From Prochlorococcus sp. MIT 1300 (GTDB lineage Bacteria; Cyanobacteriota; Cyanobacteriia; PCC-6307; Cyanobiaceae), in contig NZ_CP139302.1 in NCBI RefSeq assembly GCF_034092375.1, positions 620,001 through 684,000 of the forward strand: 64,000 nucleotides of DNA, given 5' to 3'. A model generated the notes under the pieces. The model worked only from the letters and a program-made list of their open reading frames with translations, was not told where the DNA came from and did not search any database. The translations under genes and the position numbers were made by a program. This document shows positions 50,043 to 58,091 of this stretch, piece by piece. Each line of letters starts with the position of its first letter. The stretch's first letter is position 1.

Positions 50043-50618
50043 ATGAATAGAGGTGATTTGAATGGGGCAATAAAAGATTTCTACATTGGAAATATAAGGG
50101 CTGGAGAAAAAGATTTTGAAGGTGCATTAGAGTCTTTCTCAAGGGCAATCGCAAAAAACCCACGACATGTTCTGGCCAAAAATAATAGGGGAATTATTAG
50201 AAGGCAAAGAGGTGACTTCAAAGGGGCTATTGATGACTTCACATCTGCTATAGAAATAAACCCAAATAAAGCAGATCTATATTTTCAAAGAGCACTTACA
50301 AAGATAAACATAGGGAATGAATCGACGACATATCTTAGTGCAATTCAAGACCTAACTAAAGCCATAAGACTTGACCCTACTTTTGCCTTGGCAATAATTC
50401 AGAGAGGACTTATTAGAACTAAGCTAAATAATCACTTAGAGGCAATAAAAGATTTCACATTGGCAATAAGCTTAAAACCCAATCTAGGGTTGGCGTATTT
50501 ATATAGAGGAAACGCAAAATATTATCTGTATAAATCACATCATGGATGTTCTGATTGGAATAAGGCATTAGAACTTGGCTGCTCGGAGGCTAGGGAGAAA
50601 TTACAGAGTTTTTGCTAA
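50043..50618 (+). CDS. TPR-repeat protein (191 aa)
   Basis: At least four tetratricopeptide repeats: DFEGALESFSRAIAKNPRHV, DFKGAIDDFTSAIEINPNKA, SAIQDLTKAIRLDPTFALAI and HLEAIKDFTLAISLKPNLGL. A last segment (SDWNKALELGCSEAREKLQS) is also TPR-like. There is no signal peptide. It is a protein-interaction scaffold with an unknown partner. The neighbour upstream is the small membrane protein, and a PrsW-like protease follows. Confidence 0.8.
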   Translation: MNRGDLNGAIKDFYIGNIRAGEKDFEGALESFSRAIAKNPRHVLAKNNRGIIRRQRGDFKGAIDDFTSAIEINPNKADLYFQRALTKINIGNESTTYLSAIQDLTKAIRLDPTFALAIIQRGLIRTKLNNHLEAIKDFTLAISLKPNLGLAYLYRGNAKYYLYKSHHGCSDWNKALELGCSEAREKLQSFC

Positions 50619-50674
50619 CAGAGAACATTAAGCATCCAAACTTTAGATTGATTTATTAAAGGAATTTTTATTTA

Positions 50675-51769
50675 GTGATCTTTTTCTTATTGCCAGCGAT
50701 TGATTTCAACTTAAAGAAAATGCTAGCATATAGGTTTGATAATAATAATTGGATCATGTCAGTTAAGAATGAAAAGGAATTAGGCCCTGTATCTGAAGCC
50801 ATTTCGCGCCTATCAAGAGTCGGTGATGCTGATGGCTTGGGTCAATTTAATTTCTCCAGGTTTTTTGGTGGAATTAATAAGCCTCATACAGAAGAAGAAG
50901 TTGAAAAAAGTTTAATTGTTGGAACTTCAAGTACAACACCCTCCATAAATGAAGTTGATCTAGAGTATCCTCAACCTTGGTTATTTTTTAGATTAATAAT
51001 AGGATCTATTATACTCTTTTATGGATTTGTATTTGCTTATGAGCAATTTGAAAATTCGAATTTAATACCTGGAGTCATTATCACAGGTTCTTTTGCTGTA
51101 CCAATATCAACATTATTTCTGTTCTTTGAACTAAATATACGTAGAAATATACATTTATGGCAAGTACTTAGGTTGGTTTTGTTTGGCGGTTTACTTTCAC
51201 TACTAATAGCCCTATTGGTCTTTGAAAATACAGATTTCTTAGAGGATTCTATGGGAGCATCTGTAGCTGGCTTGGTTGAAGAGCCAGCAAAGCTTGGAGC
51301 TTTGCTCCTTTTAATGAAGGGCAAAAGAAAGTACCCTTATATATTGAATGGATTATTACTAGGGGCATCAGTTGGTTGTGGTTTTGCTGCATTTGAATCT
51401 GCTGGCTATGCGTTAAATGTGGGACTTTACAGTAGATCCTTTGATTCCTTGGTTGAAAATATTCAAATGAGAGGGTTACTCTCTCCTTTTGCTCATATTG
51501 TGTGGAGTGGGGTAGCTGGTGCAGCCCTATGGCGTGTAAAAAAGGCTGGAGACTTTTACCTTGGACTATTACAAAAGAAGGAATTCTATATGCCATTTGG
51601 AATAATTGTTGCTTGCCATGCAATATGGAATTCGACTTTTTCACTTCCTTTTATGGGTAAATACATTATCTGCGGAGTTGTATCTTGGATAATCGCTTTA
51701 TCTCTAGTCAATTTAGGTATAAAGCAAATTGCTTCAGAAAAAAAAGGAGAGTTTATCTTTAGAAGATAG
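50675..51769 (+). CDS. PrsW-family intramembrane metalloprotease
   Basis: A protein with about eight membrane segments and the three PrsW motifs: VAGLVEEPAKLGALLLLMKG (EExxK), CGFAAFESAGYALNVG and FAHIVWSGVAGAALW with VACHAIWNSTFSLPF (histidines as probable metal ligands). Family members cleave anti-sigma factors or other membrane substrates. The start is uncertain. GTG 50675 gives 364 residues, while ATG 50756 (MSVKNEKELG) is an equally good start before the first membrane helix. Confidence 0.85.
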   Translation: MIFFLLPAIDFNLKKMLAYRFDNNNWIMSVKNEKELGPVSEAISRLSRVGDADGLGQFNFSRFFGGINKPHTEEEVEKSLIVGTSSTTPSINEVDLEYPQPWLFFRLIIGSIILFYGFVFAYEQFENSNLIPGVIITGSFAVPISTLFLFFELNIRRNIHLWQVLRLVLFGGLLSLLIALLVFENTDFLEDSMGASVAGLVEEPAKLGALLLLMKGKRKYPYILNGLLLGASVGCGFAAFESAGYALNVGLYSRSFDSLVENIQMRGLLSPFAHIVWSGVAGAALWRVKKAGDFYLGLLQKKEFYMPFGIIVACHAIWNSTFSLPFMGKYIICGVVSWIIALSLVNLGIKQIASEKKGEFIFRR

Positions 51770-51925
51770 GTATGATTCTCTAAAGATTAAGAGGGACCCT
51801 GCTTGAATAAGAAGTTTAATCAGAAAGGGATTCTTAAGTAGTTCAGCTTTTCTATCAAATAAGGTATCTGAGTTCAAAAAAACCTGGAATTTTTTTGGAT
51901 GCCCAAAAGTTCCTGGCTGAGCCAT
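51734..51925 (-). CDS. Doubtful small protein (63 aa)
   Basis: The frame reads MAQPGTFGHPKKFQVFLNSD and later KNPFLIKLLIQAGSLLIF. It has protein-like composition and lies mostly in the 255-base gap after the PrsW gene, overlapping its last 36 bases on the opposite strand. No similarity is recognised. It could be the remnant of a longer gene. Confidence 0.3.
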   Translation of the reverse strand: MAQPGTFGHPKKFQVFLNSDTLFDRKAELLKNPFLIKLLIQAGSLLIFRESYLSSKDKLSFFF

Positions 51926-52024
51926 GAAGATAACATTCTAATAAATGCCTATTAAAACATTTTATTTGTATTGCATTTTTTGGTAATTAGAAATAACATT
52001 ATAAATAATTAAAATACGAGTTTC

Positions 52025-52522
52025 ATGGCAGTCACACCGCAAATGCAAGAAAGGCTTGACAAAATAGACTTGCTTATAAGCAAAGGTTTTTCATTAAAAA
52101 GCTCAATGAGAGGGTTTTACCACATCCTTAGCAACCCAGAAGGCAAAGCTATTAATACTATAAGTCAAGCCTATAAGAATGAGCCTCTACCTGGTTTCTC
52201 CTGGATTGGATTCTTATGGTGTCCTTTTATATCAGTTCAAATACGTCATTGGAACTACTTTTGGTTTCTTGGAATCGCTTCATTTATATTTGACTTCATT
52301 GTTGCAGTAACTAATCTTCCCACCTCGGTTAATAATTTGTTTGGTATTTCTGTTGGTTTTATTTACGCATATAACTTTCCCTACCAAAGATGGCTTTTTA
52401 ATAAGAGCAACAAGAAAGAAATCTCTGTTTGGAAATCTATTTTAATAGGCTTAGTGCTTTCCATATTAGTTTCTATACCGGGCCTAATAGTTTCAGAGAT
52501 AATTAATCCAACTGCTTTTTAG
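52025..52522 (+). CDS. Hypothetical membrane protein, DUF2628-like (165 aa)
   Basis: An N-terminal soluble part of about 60 residues, then three or four membrane segments (SWIGFLWCPFISVQIRHWNY, FWFLGIASFIFDFIVAV, WKSILIGLVLSILVSIPGLI). The aromatic run between the helices resembles DUF2628-type proteins, but the match is weak. Function unknown. Confidence 0.6.
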   Translation: MAVTPQMQERLDKIDLLISKGFSLKSSMRGFYHILSNPEGKAINTISQAYKNEPLPGFSWIGFLWCPFISVQIRHWNYFWFLGIASFIFDFIVAVTNLPTSVNNLFGISVGFIYAYNFPYQRWLFNKSNKKEISVWKSILIGLVLSILVSIPGLIVSEIINPTAF

Positions 52523-52608
52523 GTAATGGTCAAATAATAAAATTGATTAGTTCCTTTCATATGAGGCATATCCATTTAACTCTTATTAGTACCTGCCAAG
52601 TGTAAATA

Positions 52609-54846
52609 ATGAATAATAGCAAAGCAGCTGGAGCTATTTTAGCTTTAGCAAAAGAAAAGCAGAAACAAGGAAAGTATCAAGAAGCAATCCTTGCTTTCCA
52701 AAAATCAATTGCTCTTAAAGAAGACTGGGATGCATACCAAAGCCTGGGATCTACATTTTTTACAACCAACCAATTTATAGAAGCAATTGAAGCACTGCAG
52801 AAATCACTTACCTTAAAAAAAGACTGGAACTCTTTCAAGGGATTGGGGTGGGCATTCTTAAACACTGACCAGTATCAAAAAGCAATAGAGGCTTTCCAAA
52901 AATCAATTGCTCTTAAAGAAGACTGGAACTCTTACCAAGGTTGGGGATGGGCTCTATATAAAAGCATCCGGTTCAAAGAATCAATTAGTCCATTCCAAAA
53001 ATCAATTGCTCTTAGAGAAGACTGGAATTCCTACCAAGGCCTTGGATGGGCGCTATTTAGGAACAATCAATTCGAGGAAGCTGTTGATGCTTTCCAAAAA
53101 TCAATTGCTCTTAAAGAAGATTGGAACACATTATATGGACTTGGTTGGGCTCAAATTAGAATGAACCATTTCAGAGAAGCAATAGAAGCGTTTCAAAAAT
53201 CAATTATCCTGAAAGAAGATTGGAGTTCATACCAAGGTCTAGGGTGGGCTCTATTAAATACAAAACAATACAAGGAAGCTATTCAGAACTTCGATAAATC
53301 GATTGAATTTATAAAAGACTGGAATTCCTTAAAAGGGCTTGGCTGGGCACTTTTAAAGACAAAGCGTTATCAAGAAGCTATAGATGCATTCCATGCATCA
53401 CTTCTAATGCAACCAGTATGGGATTCCTACGAAGGACTTGGTTGGGCTCTTATTAAAATAAAACAATACAAGGCTTCTATAAATGCATTCTGTAATTCCA
53501 TAGCACTAAATGAGAATAATAGCTCTTACTTAGGTCTTGGTTGGAGTCTTTATAAAGTCAATAACCAAAAACAAGCTAACGATGCTTTAAAGAACTCGGT
53601 TCCTATAAGAAATACACAAAGAATTTATCAAGGGAAGGAATGGTTGGAAAGTGTCTATCAAATTTTAGGTAGAAGTTATTCAAGCCTAGAGATGGAGAGG
53701 AATCCATTCGTTTCTCAGGTCTATGAAAAATATATTCATATAGATTCGAACATGGATTCATGCATCAAACCAGATAAGACAATTAAAGAGACAAATACTT
53801 CCTCTTTTGAATGTTCCTTAATTCAAGGTGCAGTCATAACAAATATTTATGGAGTCTACAATCTGCAAGGCTTGCCATTTAATGAAAGTATTATAACAAG
53901 GGGTAAAAAGCTTCACTCGAGAGATTTTCCACTTGGCTCTTTTCACAGCCTAAATTTATCCAACTACCCAAAATTTAATGAAATCAGGTCCGCAATTTGG
54001 ATTAAATATCTTGAGTTTAATCATATAGGTCATGCTCTAACAGAAATGTGCTCAAGTATTTACCCCTTACTAATGTGGGTAGAAAATGGTTTTAATTTAA
54101 ATGAGTTAACTATAGTTATTCCAGCCAAATGCAAAGAGCATAAAGAAACGTTGGCAACTCTTTTGTCTCTGGACCCCAAACAATTAATACATGTGGGTGA
54201 TGAAGACATACCTCTAAGGGTGAATCAACTCCTAATACCTAGACCAACTATGGTATTAAGAGATTTCATGCATCCTAACCATTGCAAAGTTGTACAAACT
54301 TATCTCAAGCTTTATATAAAAAATATTGAAAAAATAGACACTGATTATGTTTGCAATGATTACTTTTCAAACAAGGTGGGCGAGTTACCTCCTCAAATAC
54401 ATCCAAGTAAATTATATATTTCAAGATCAAAAATGCCATCTAGGCTTCGTAAGTTTGTCGGAGAAGAAGAAATCGAAAGGGAGTTGATTGAATTAGGTTG
54501 GACTATAATTTTTCCAGAAAGAACTACTGTTAAAAACCAATTATCGTTATACAAACATGCTAAATATATTGCTGGAACAGAAGGGAGCGCCTTCCATATT
54601 TTAATGGGTATTGAAAAACCTAAATTCAAAATAATCTTACTAACGAAAGTAATAAGGGACCCAGAGGAAGATATGCAAGTAAATCTGGGTTTGCAGTTCT
54701 CTTCACTAAATACCAAGGTCGATCATATCAACTGTTTAGAGAGTACCGGAAACAAATGGGGAACAATTCGAGACGTATCTCTTCTTCGAAACTATAATGC
54801 AACAAATATTGCAAAAGAAATAGAGGCTTTTAGCCAAAAAAACTGA
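52609..54846 (+). CDS. TPR-repeat protein fused to a GT61-like glycosyltransferase
   Basis: A 745-residue protein. Residues about 20-340 hold nine consecutive repeats of exactly 33 residues (type FQKSIALKEDWNSYQGLGWA), shorter than the canonical 34. The C-terminal half (about 390-740) looks like a DUF563/GT61 glycosyltransferase: HIGHALTEMCSSIYPLLMWV, LYISRSKMPSRLRKFVGEEE, and LYKHAKYIAGTEGSAFHILM, where the family has the conserved G-x-H/E-G-A/S box. TPR domains joined to glycosyltransferases are known from O-GlcNAc transferases and cyanobacterial islands. It likely modifies a surface glycan or protein. Confidence 0.82.
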   Translation: MNNSKAAGAILALAKEKQKQGKYQEAILAFQKSIALKEDWDAYQSLGSTFFTTNQFIEAIEALQKSLTLKKDWNSFKGLGWAFLNTDQYQKAIEAFQKSIALKEDWNSYQGWGWALYKSIRFKESISPFQKSIALREDWNSYQGLGWALFRNNQFEEAVDAFQKSIALKEDWNTLYGLGWAQIRMNHFREAIEAFQKSIILKEDWSSYQGLGWALLNTKQYKEAIQNFDKSIEFIKDWNSLKGLGWALLKTKRYQEAIDAFHASLLMQPVWDSYEGLGWALIKIKQYKASINAFCNSIALNENNSSYLGLGWSLYKVNNQKQANDALKNSVPIRNTQRIYQGKEWLESVYQILGRSYSSLEMERNPFVSQVYEKYIHIDSNMDSCIKPDKTIKETNTSSFECSLIQGAVITNIYGVYNLQGLPFNESIITRGKKLHSRDFPLGSFHSLNLSNYPKFNEIRSAIWIKYLEFNHIGHALTEMCSSIYPLLMWVENGFNLNELTIVIPAKCKEHKETLATLLSLDPKQLIHVGDEDIPLRVNQLLIPRPTMVLRDFMHPNHCKVVQTYLKLYIKNIEKIDTDYVCNDYFSNKVGELPPQIHPSKLYISRSKMPSRLRKFVGEEEIERELIELGWTIIFPERTTVKNQLSLYKHAKYIAGTEGSAFHILMGIEKPKFKIILLTKVIRDPEEDMQVNLGLQFSSLNTKVDHINCLESTGNKWGTIRDVSLLRNYNATNIAKEIEAFSQKN
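52695..53590 (+). repeat. Nine tandem 99-base repeats inside the TPR-glycosyltransferase gene
   Basis: The unit encodes 33 residues. Copies starting near 52695, 52893, 52992 and 53091 share almost the same DNA (TTCCAAAAATCAATTGCTCT, then TAAAGAAGA or TAGAGAAGA). The later copies, from about 53290, are more diverged. The near identity points to recent tandem duplication or conversion and copy-number variation between strains. Confidence 0.8.
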
Positions 54847-55032
54847 CTAATTTTTTCTTCTCCTATATCCAAAAAGGCAAATACAACTCAGGGCAACCTA
54901 ATATAGAAATTCAAATAATGACGAAAACTCTTGTAATTATTGAAAAATTTAAACTCTAACCATATTTTATTAGTTTTATCCAAGGGACCAAATGATAGTA
55001 GGATTTATGAGTGATTACTTGACTCATCACCC

Positions 55033-55548
55033 ATGAAGATATCTGTTGACTTGGGCTGTGGTTCGACCATTAGAAATCCATATGAAGCCGACAAAGTAAT
55101 AGGAATAGATATACATGCTTATCCAGGAGTAATGGCATGCAATCTATTTTGTGAGCCAATTCCTTTACCAGATCAATCAGTAGATTTCGTAACAGCAATT
55201 GATTTTATAGAACACCTTCCAAGAACACCCATATATGAACCTAATCATGTTGAAAACCCCTTTATATTTTGTATGAATCAAATATCTAGAGTATTAAAAA
55301 CTGGTGGCACTTTTATGCACAAAACACCTGCTTATCCAAAGCCGGAGGCATTTATGGACCCAACACATACAAACATCATTACGGAGAAGACAATTATTTA
55401 TTTTGCAAAAATTCCTACAGAGGCATATGAGGATTCCTATTCCTTTATCAGAGAAATATCCTCTGGATATGGAATTCAAACAAGATTTGTACTAAAGTCA
55501 AGTAAATGGGAGAATTATCATTTAATTCAGACCCTTGAAAAATACTAA
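55033..55548 (+). CDS. SAM-dependent methyltransferase (type 11)
   Basis: A 171-residue protein. Motif I is SVDLGCGSTIRNPYEADKVI, followed by GIDIHAYPGV (acidic residue at the end of strand 2), LPDQSVDFVTAIDFIEHLPR (motif IV region) and MNQISRVLKTGGTFMHKTPA (motif V/VI). The substrate is unknown. Its position behind the glycosyltransferase suggests surface-glycan modification. Confidence 0.85.
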   Translation: MKISVDLGCGSTIRNPYEADKVIGIDIHAYPGVMACNLFCEPIPLPDQSVDFVTAIDFIEHLPRTPIYEPNHVENPFIFCMNQISRVLKTGGTFMHKTPAYPKPEAFMDPTHTNIITEKTIIYFAKIPTEAYEDSYSFIREISSGYGIQTRFVLKSSKWENYHLIQTLEKY

Positions 55549-55561
55549 ACCACAAAAATAT

Positions 55562-55675
55562 ATGCGATCTAAAATAAACATCAACGGCTACTATTTATTA
55601 GGGGCCATAGCGGCCCCTGGATGTCCAGCACTGATTTTTTTAGATTACATGCATGGACCAATATTTAATTTCTAA
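55562..55675 (+). CDS. Possible small membrane peptide (37 aa)
   Basis: An ATG-started frame reading MRSKININGYYLLGAIAAPG and then CPALIFLDYMHGPIFNF, with one short hydrophobic stretch. It lies 13 bases after the methyltransferase gene. The DNA contains the 7-base inverted repeat AGGGGCC/GGCCCCT (55600-55618), so the region could instead be a 3' hairpin of the methyltransferase transcript. Confidence 0.35.
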   Translation: MRSKININGYYLLGAIAAPGCPALIFLDYMHGPIFNF

Positions 55676-55795
55676 CTCAGCCGATACAGAAAGTCAGTAG
55701 GCAAAACTGCTCTAGTTGCCGCCATTAAAGTTGCGAACAACAAAAAATGTACTTTTAGCCTTTCTCTTGCTTCTACATTAGAATTTATAAATCTT

Positions 55796-55933
55796 TTACT
55801 TCCTGCCTAACTTCGCCGAAACTTCAGGCTTCTCAGCATTAGGCAAAACAAAAGTAAGGTCAATTTCTTGATCCCTAAGGCAATGAAGCTGCTCTGGTGG
55901 GCAGTATCTGCTTCTAAATTTTGGTTTAATCAA
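55796..55933 (-). CDS. Possible small protein (45 aa), TTG start
   Basis: The minus-strand frame begins MIKPKFRSRYCPPEQLHCLR, continues DQEIDLTFVLPNAEKPEVSA and ends KLGRK. Protein-like composition, with two cysteines and a polar C-terminus. A stop codon lies directly before the TTG, so no longer form exists. It may be an intact small protein or a remnant. The rest of 55549-56396 has no gene that I can support apart from the repeat near 56173. Confidence 0.4.
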   Translation of the reverse strand: MIKPKFRSRYCPPEQLHCLRDQEIDLTFVLPNAEKPEVSAKLGRK

Positions 55934-56172
55934 TCATTAGAACTTTGTAGAGCATGATCCAAATCGGATAGAAATATCCTTTTTCAATGACTAAGAGAAA
56001 ACGAAGAGAAGCAAAAGTCACAAAAAAAGAGAGACACAACAGGCATCTCCCTTTCTTTTAGCGACTGTTTGGGGACAAATCGCCTATATATTTCTAGTCA
56101 GACAGTTCATGAAAAAAAACTCAAAATCTTGATGCCCTCACAAGAAAACCCTATTTGACCAGGAGCTGATTT

Positions 56173-56275
56173 GAGCAGTAATACAGAATTTCGACAGTCC
56201 TCACACAAATTTGTGCGGCATGGACTCCACTCAACAAGTGCGCTTTTTTTGTTGGACTTGCTAAAGCAATAGATA
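56173..56275 (+). repeat. Leader-like repeat, copy 1 (upstream of rpmG)
   Basis: About 100 bases similar to 57665-57768. Shared blocks include ACAGAATTTCGA, TCACACAAATTT, a TGCGGYATG block, and an ACAAGTGC ... GGACTTGC hairpin that is imperfect here. The first copy also has the 12-base palindrome CACAAATTTGTG. It sits about 120 bases in front of rpmG. It may be a promoter/leader module or a mobile repeat. Confidence 0.6.
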
Positions 56276-56396
56276 CACGTAAAAGCGCCTAAAGGGAGGG
56301 GCTCCGATCTTCCTAACAGCTGAAAGGTAGAACTGACAGGTTTGATTGTATGATCTACATATCTATAGAAAGGCTCCTAAAAGGAACTCATGTCAT

Positions 56397-56594
56397 ATGG
56401 CTAAAAAAGGTACCAGGATAGTTGTAACCCTTGAGTGTACCGAGTGTAGGACTGTCCCCGACTCAGAAAAGCGCACTCCTGGCGTCTCAAGATACACAAC
56501 CGAAAAAAACCGGAGAAACACCACTGAAAGGCTCGAACTCAAGAAGTTCTCCCCGCAGCTCAATAGGATGACTATCCACAAAGAAATTAAGTAA
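56397..56594 (+). CDS. rpmG: Ribosomal protein L33
   Basis: A 65-residue protein: [59 protein letters not shown]. It matches cyanobacterial L33. The first CxxC is present and the second pair is replaced (FSPQLNR), so it is a zinc-free or partial type. The usual partner rpsR does not follow. The gene stands alone in the accessory region, and a terminator lies about 110 bases downstream. The start is the ATG at 56397. Confidence 0.93.
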   Translation: MAKKGTRIVVTLECTECRTVPDSEKRTPGVSRYTTEKNRRNTTERLELKKFSPQLNRMTIHKEIK

Positions 56595-56702
56595 TCAGCC
56601 TAGATTCCAAAACAGGTGTTTATACCGTTGATTTTTTAGTTGAGCGATTTATAAATAGCTTAGGAGTCAGAGCATGAACGGTCTTAGATAAGTGCTCGAC
56701 TC

Positions 56703-56740
56703 AAAGGGCGGGATCGAAATACCCCGCCCTCTTTAATTTT
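56703..56740 (+). terminator. Rho-independent terminator downstream of rpmG
   Basis: GGGCGGG and CCCGCCC form a strong 7-base GC stem (extendable by flanking A/T pairs) followed by CTTTAATTTTT. An additional hairpin with arms AGTCAGAGCA and TGCTCGACT lies just upstream (56664-56700). The gap from the rpmG stop is long, so the terminator may end a 3' UTR or a separate small RNA. Nothing else is seen in 56595-56920. Confidence 0.75.
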
Positions 56741-56920
56741 TCTAATCCTTAGAGCTTGGCCAGAAGAGTGCTAAATCACTGCTTCACTAAGGCACTAGCC
56801 AGCTACCGACAACAAATTTTGCCATCAAGGCTTCTTGCTTTATGAGGGCTTAATTTTGTTTGATGCTGAATCTGGAAAATTCAGCTATGTTCACTCAGAA
56901 CATTAGCCATTTGTTGAACA

Positions 56921-57238
56921 ATGCTTCGGAAGCAAGAAAAAAATGCCATCACAAGAGGCGTATTACTCGGTATTGGATGGGGATGGGGGTTAGACAGGTT
57001 TTATGAAGGGGATAAAAAAGGAGGTGTACTCTCAATAATTGGCTGGGCTATCATTTTTACAAGTTTGATGTATCTGAAATGCTCTGGGATTGAATACGTA
57101 GATGGGGTCAAGGATTATTCCAACTACAGTCCTAATCCATTAATCATACTTCCATTACTGGCTGGGGTTTATGGAGTATATTTGATTATAAAAAAGGCAT
57201 TTAAACTTGCAAAACAGTTTGAAAATGCAGAAGATTGA
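56921..57238 (+). CDS. TM2-domain-like membrane protein (105 aa)
   Basis: Two membrane segments with the TM2 layout. The first is VLLGIGWGWGLDRFYEGDKK (glycine-rich helix, then DRFY and a short turn), followed by GGVLSIIGWAIIFTSLMYLK, a loop of about 20 residues, and a further helix (PLIILPLLAGVYGVYLIIKK). The DRFY motif is a diagnostic feature of TM2 proteins. Function unknown. Confidence 0.75.
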   Translation: MLRKQEKNAITRGVLLGIGWGWGLDRFYEGDKKGGVLSIIGWAIIFTSLMYLKCSGIEYVDGVKDYSNYSPNPLIILPLLAGVYGVYLIIKKAFKLAKQFENAED

Positions 57239-57429
57239 TATATTTCCTTTTAAATTAATTTATTAAATAAATAGGTTTTCAAAAGAAAATATCTATTCTC
57301 CAATTTTAGTGAATTGAAATAAATGTAGTCAAGAAAACTTTATGTACAAAATTTTTTTTTAATCAGTAAAAAGTGATGATTTCACTTAGTTTTTTGATGT
57401 AGCAACAAGTAAAATCCTTTTTATATCAA

Positions 57430-57624
57430 TTGCCTTTCCATAAAAACTTGAAAGCCCAATACCCCAACAAAGTTATCAACACCCAGGGTATCAAGGCTCT
57501 TAACGCCGAGAGAACAAAAAGAATGGCAACAGCAGAAAGCAGAACTCTCTTTGTTAACGCTTTTGCGTCATCCGTCATAACTTCCCAGCGGGGGAGTAAA
57601 GACATAGATAAATCAATAAACTGA
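57430..57624 (+). CDS. Doubtful small protein (64 aa), TTG start
   Basis: A basic, polar frame (YPNKVINTQGIKALNAERTK, then RMATAESRTLFVNAFAS). No ribosome-binding site and no similarity are recognised. It is bounded by an AT-rich gap upstream and the second leader-like repeat downstream. It may not be a gene. Confidence 0.25.
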   Translation: MPFHKNLKAQYPNKVINTQGIKALNAERTKRMATAESRTLFVNAFASSVITSQRGSKDIDKSIN

Positions 57625-57664
57625 TACCTTTTTAACGGATTTTCACTGAACTACACTGTCCCCG

Positions 57665-57768
57665 GGAGCAATAAAACAGAATTTCGAACCTTCTCACACA
57701 AATTTATGCGGTATGAACGCCTCTCGACAAGTGCACCGTTTTTGTTGCACTTGTCAAAGGAAGAGATC
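57665..57768 (+). repeat. Leader-like repeat, copy 2 (upstream of the Yfr2-type RNA)
   Basis: Counterpart of 56173-56275. It contains a perfect 10-base inverted repeat (GACAAGTGCA and TGCACTTGTC around CCGTTTTTGT). The block TCACACAAATTTATGCGG matches copy 1 with one change. It ends about 20 bases before the small RNA region. Confidence 0.6.
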
Positions 57769-57785
57769 CAGGTAATGATACCTAA

Positions 57786-57876
57786 TGTGAGGAGTTTGAT
57801 CTTCCGAGCAGTGGAAACAAGGAAACACTTGCTTTAGATCTCCCAAAAAGCCTGCCCTAGGGCAGGCTTTTTGGTT
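57786..57876 (+). ncRNA. Yfr2-type small RNA
   Basis: A stem AGCAGTG/CACTTGCT (one bulged base) closes a loop with the doubled motif GGAAACAAGGAAACA (57813-57827), which is the mark of the Yfr2 family of cyanobacterial small RNAs. A strong terminator closes the gene at 57845-57872. The 5' end is a guess. Yfr2 RNAs are abundant, have multiple copies per genome and act in trans; targets here are unknown. Confidence 0.7.
57845..57872. terminator. Bidirectional intrinsic terminator
   Basis: AAAAAGCCTGCC and GGCAGGCTTTTT form a perfect 12-base stem around CTAG, with A-run and T-run on both sides. It ends the Yfr2-type RNA on the plus strand. It is also placed 3 bases after the stop of a small minus-strand frame (57875-57958), so it may serve both. 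Confidence 0.9.
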
Positions 57877-57958
57877 ACTTACAAAACCTTAAAGCTCCAA
57901 AATTCATCCACAAGTCTTGCAACGCAGCCATTAAGTAATCGCCATAGAAGCCATACAA
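57875..57958 (-). CDS. Possible very small protein (27 aa or longer)
   Basis: The minus-strand frame reads YGFYGDYLMAALQDLWMNFG followed by ALRFCK. The frame is open about 13 codons further upstream (VLIEEWLVKL) without ATG, GTG or TTG. The composition is protein-like, and the stop is directly followed by the bidirectional terminator. The start is uncertain: TTG at 57958 is the only usable codon. No family is recognised. Confidence 0.4.
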   Translation of the reverse strand: MYGFYGDYLMAALQDLWMNFGALRFCK

Positions 57959-58091
57959 CTTGACGAGCCACTCCTCGATTAGTACTCTTGTATTACCTTA
58001 GAATTTTCGCGGGCGCTCCTTCCCAGCCTAAAAGGCCCTTGGATTTAGCGCTAAGCGTGGTTCCTTTTTGATCCTTTGAAACACTGAACTT

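Noticed and set aside
49731-50618. The 80-aa membrane protein and the TPR protein as one frameshifted gene
   Set aside because: The first ends in a plausible C-terminus (YCNGGN), a 69-base gap with stops separates them, and the TPR gene has its own ATG.
52695-53590. Regular direct repeats, possible CRISPR array
   Set aside because: The repeats have a 99-base period, stay in frame and encode a TPR-like unit. There are no short identical repeats with variable spacers, and no cas genes.
56190-56220. TCCTCACAC string as evidence for Yfr1
   Set aside because: Yfr1 has two stem-loops with the motif between them and a terminator. Here there is no terminator and the flanking structure differs.
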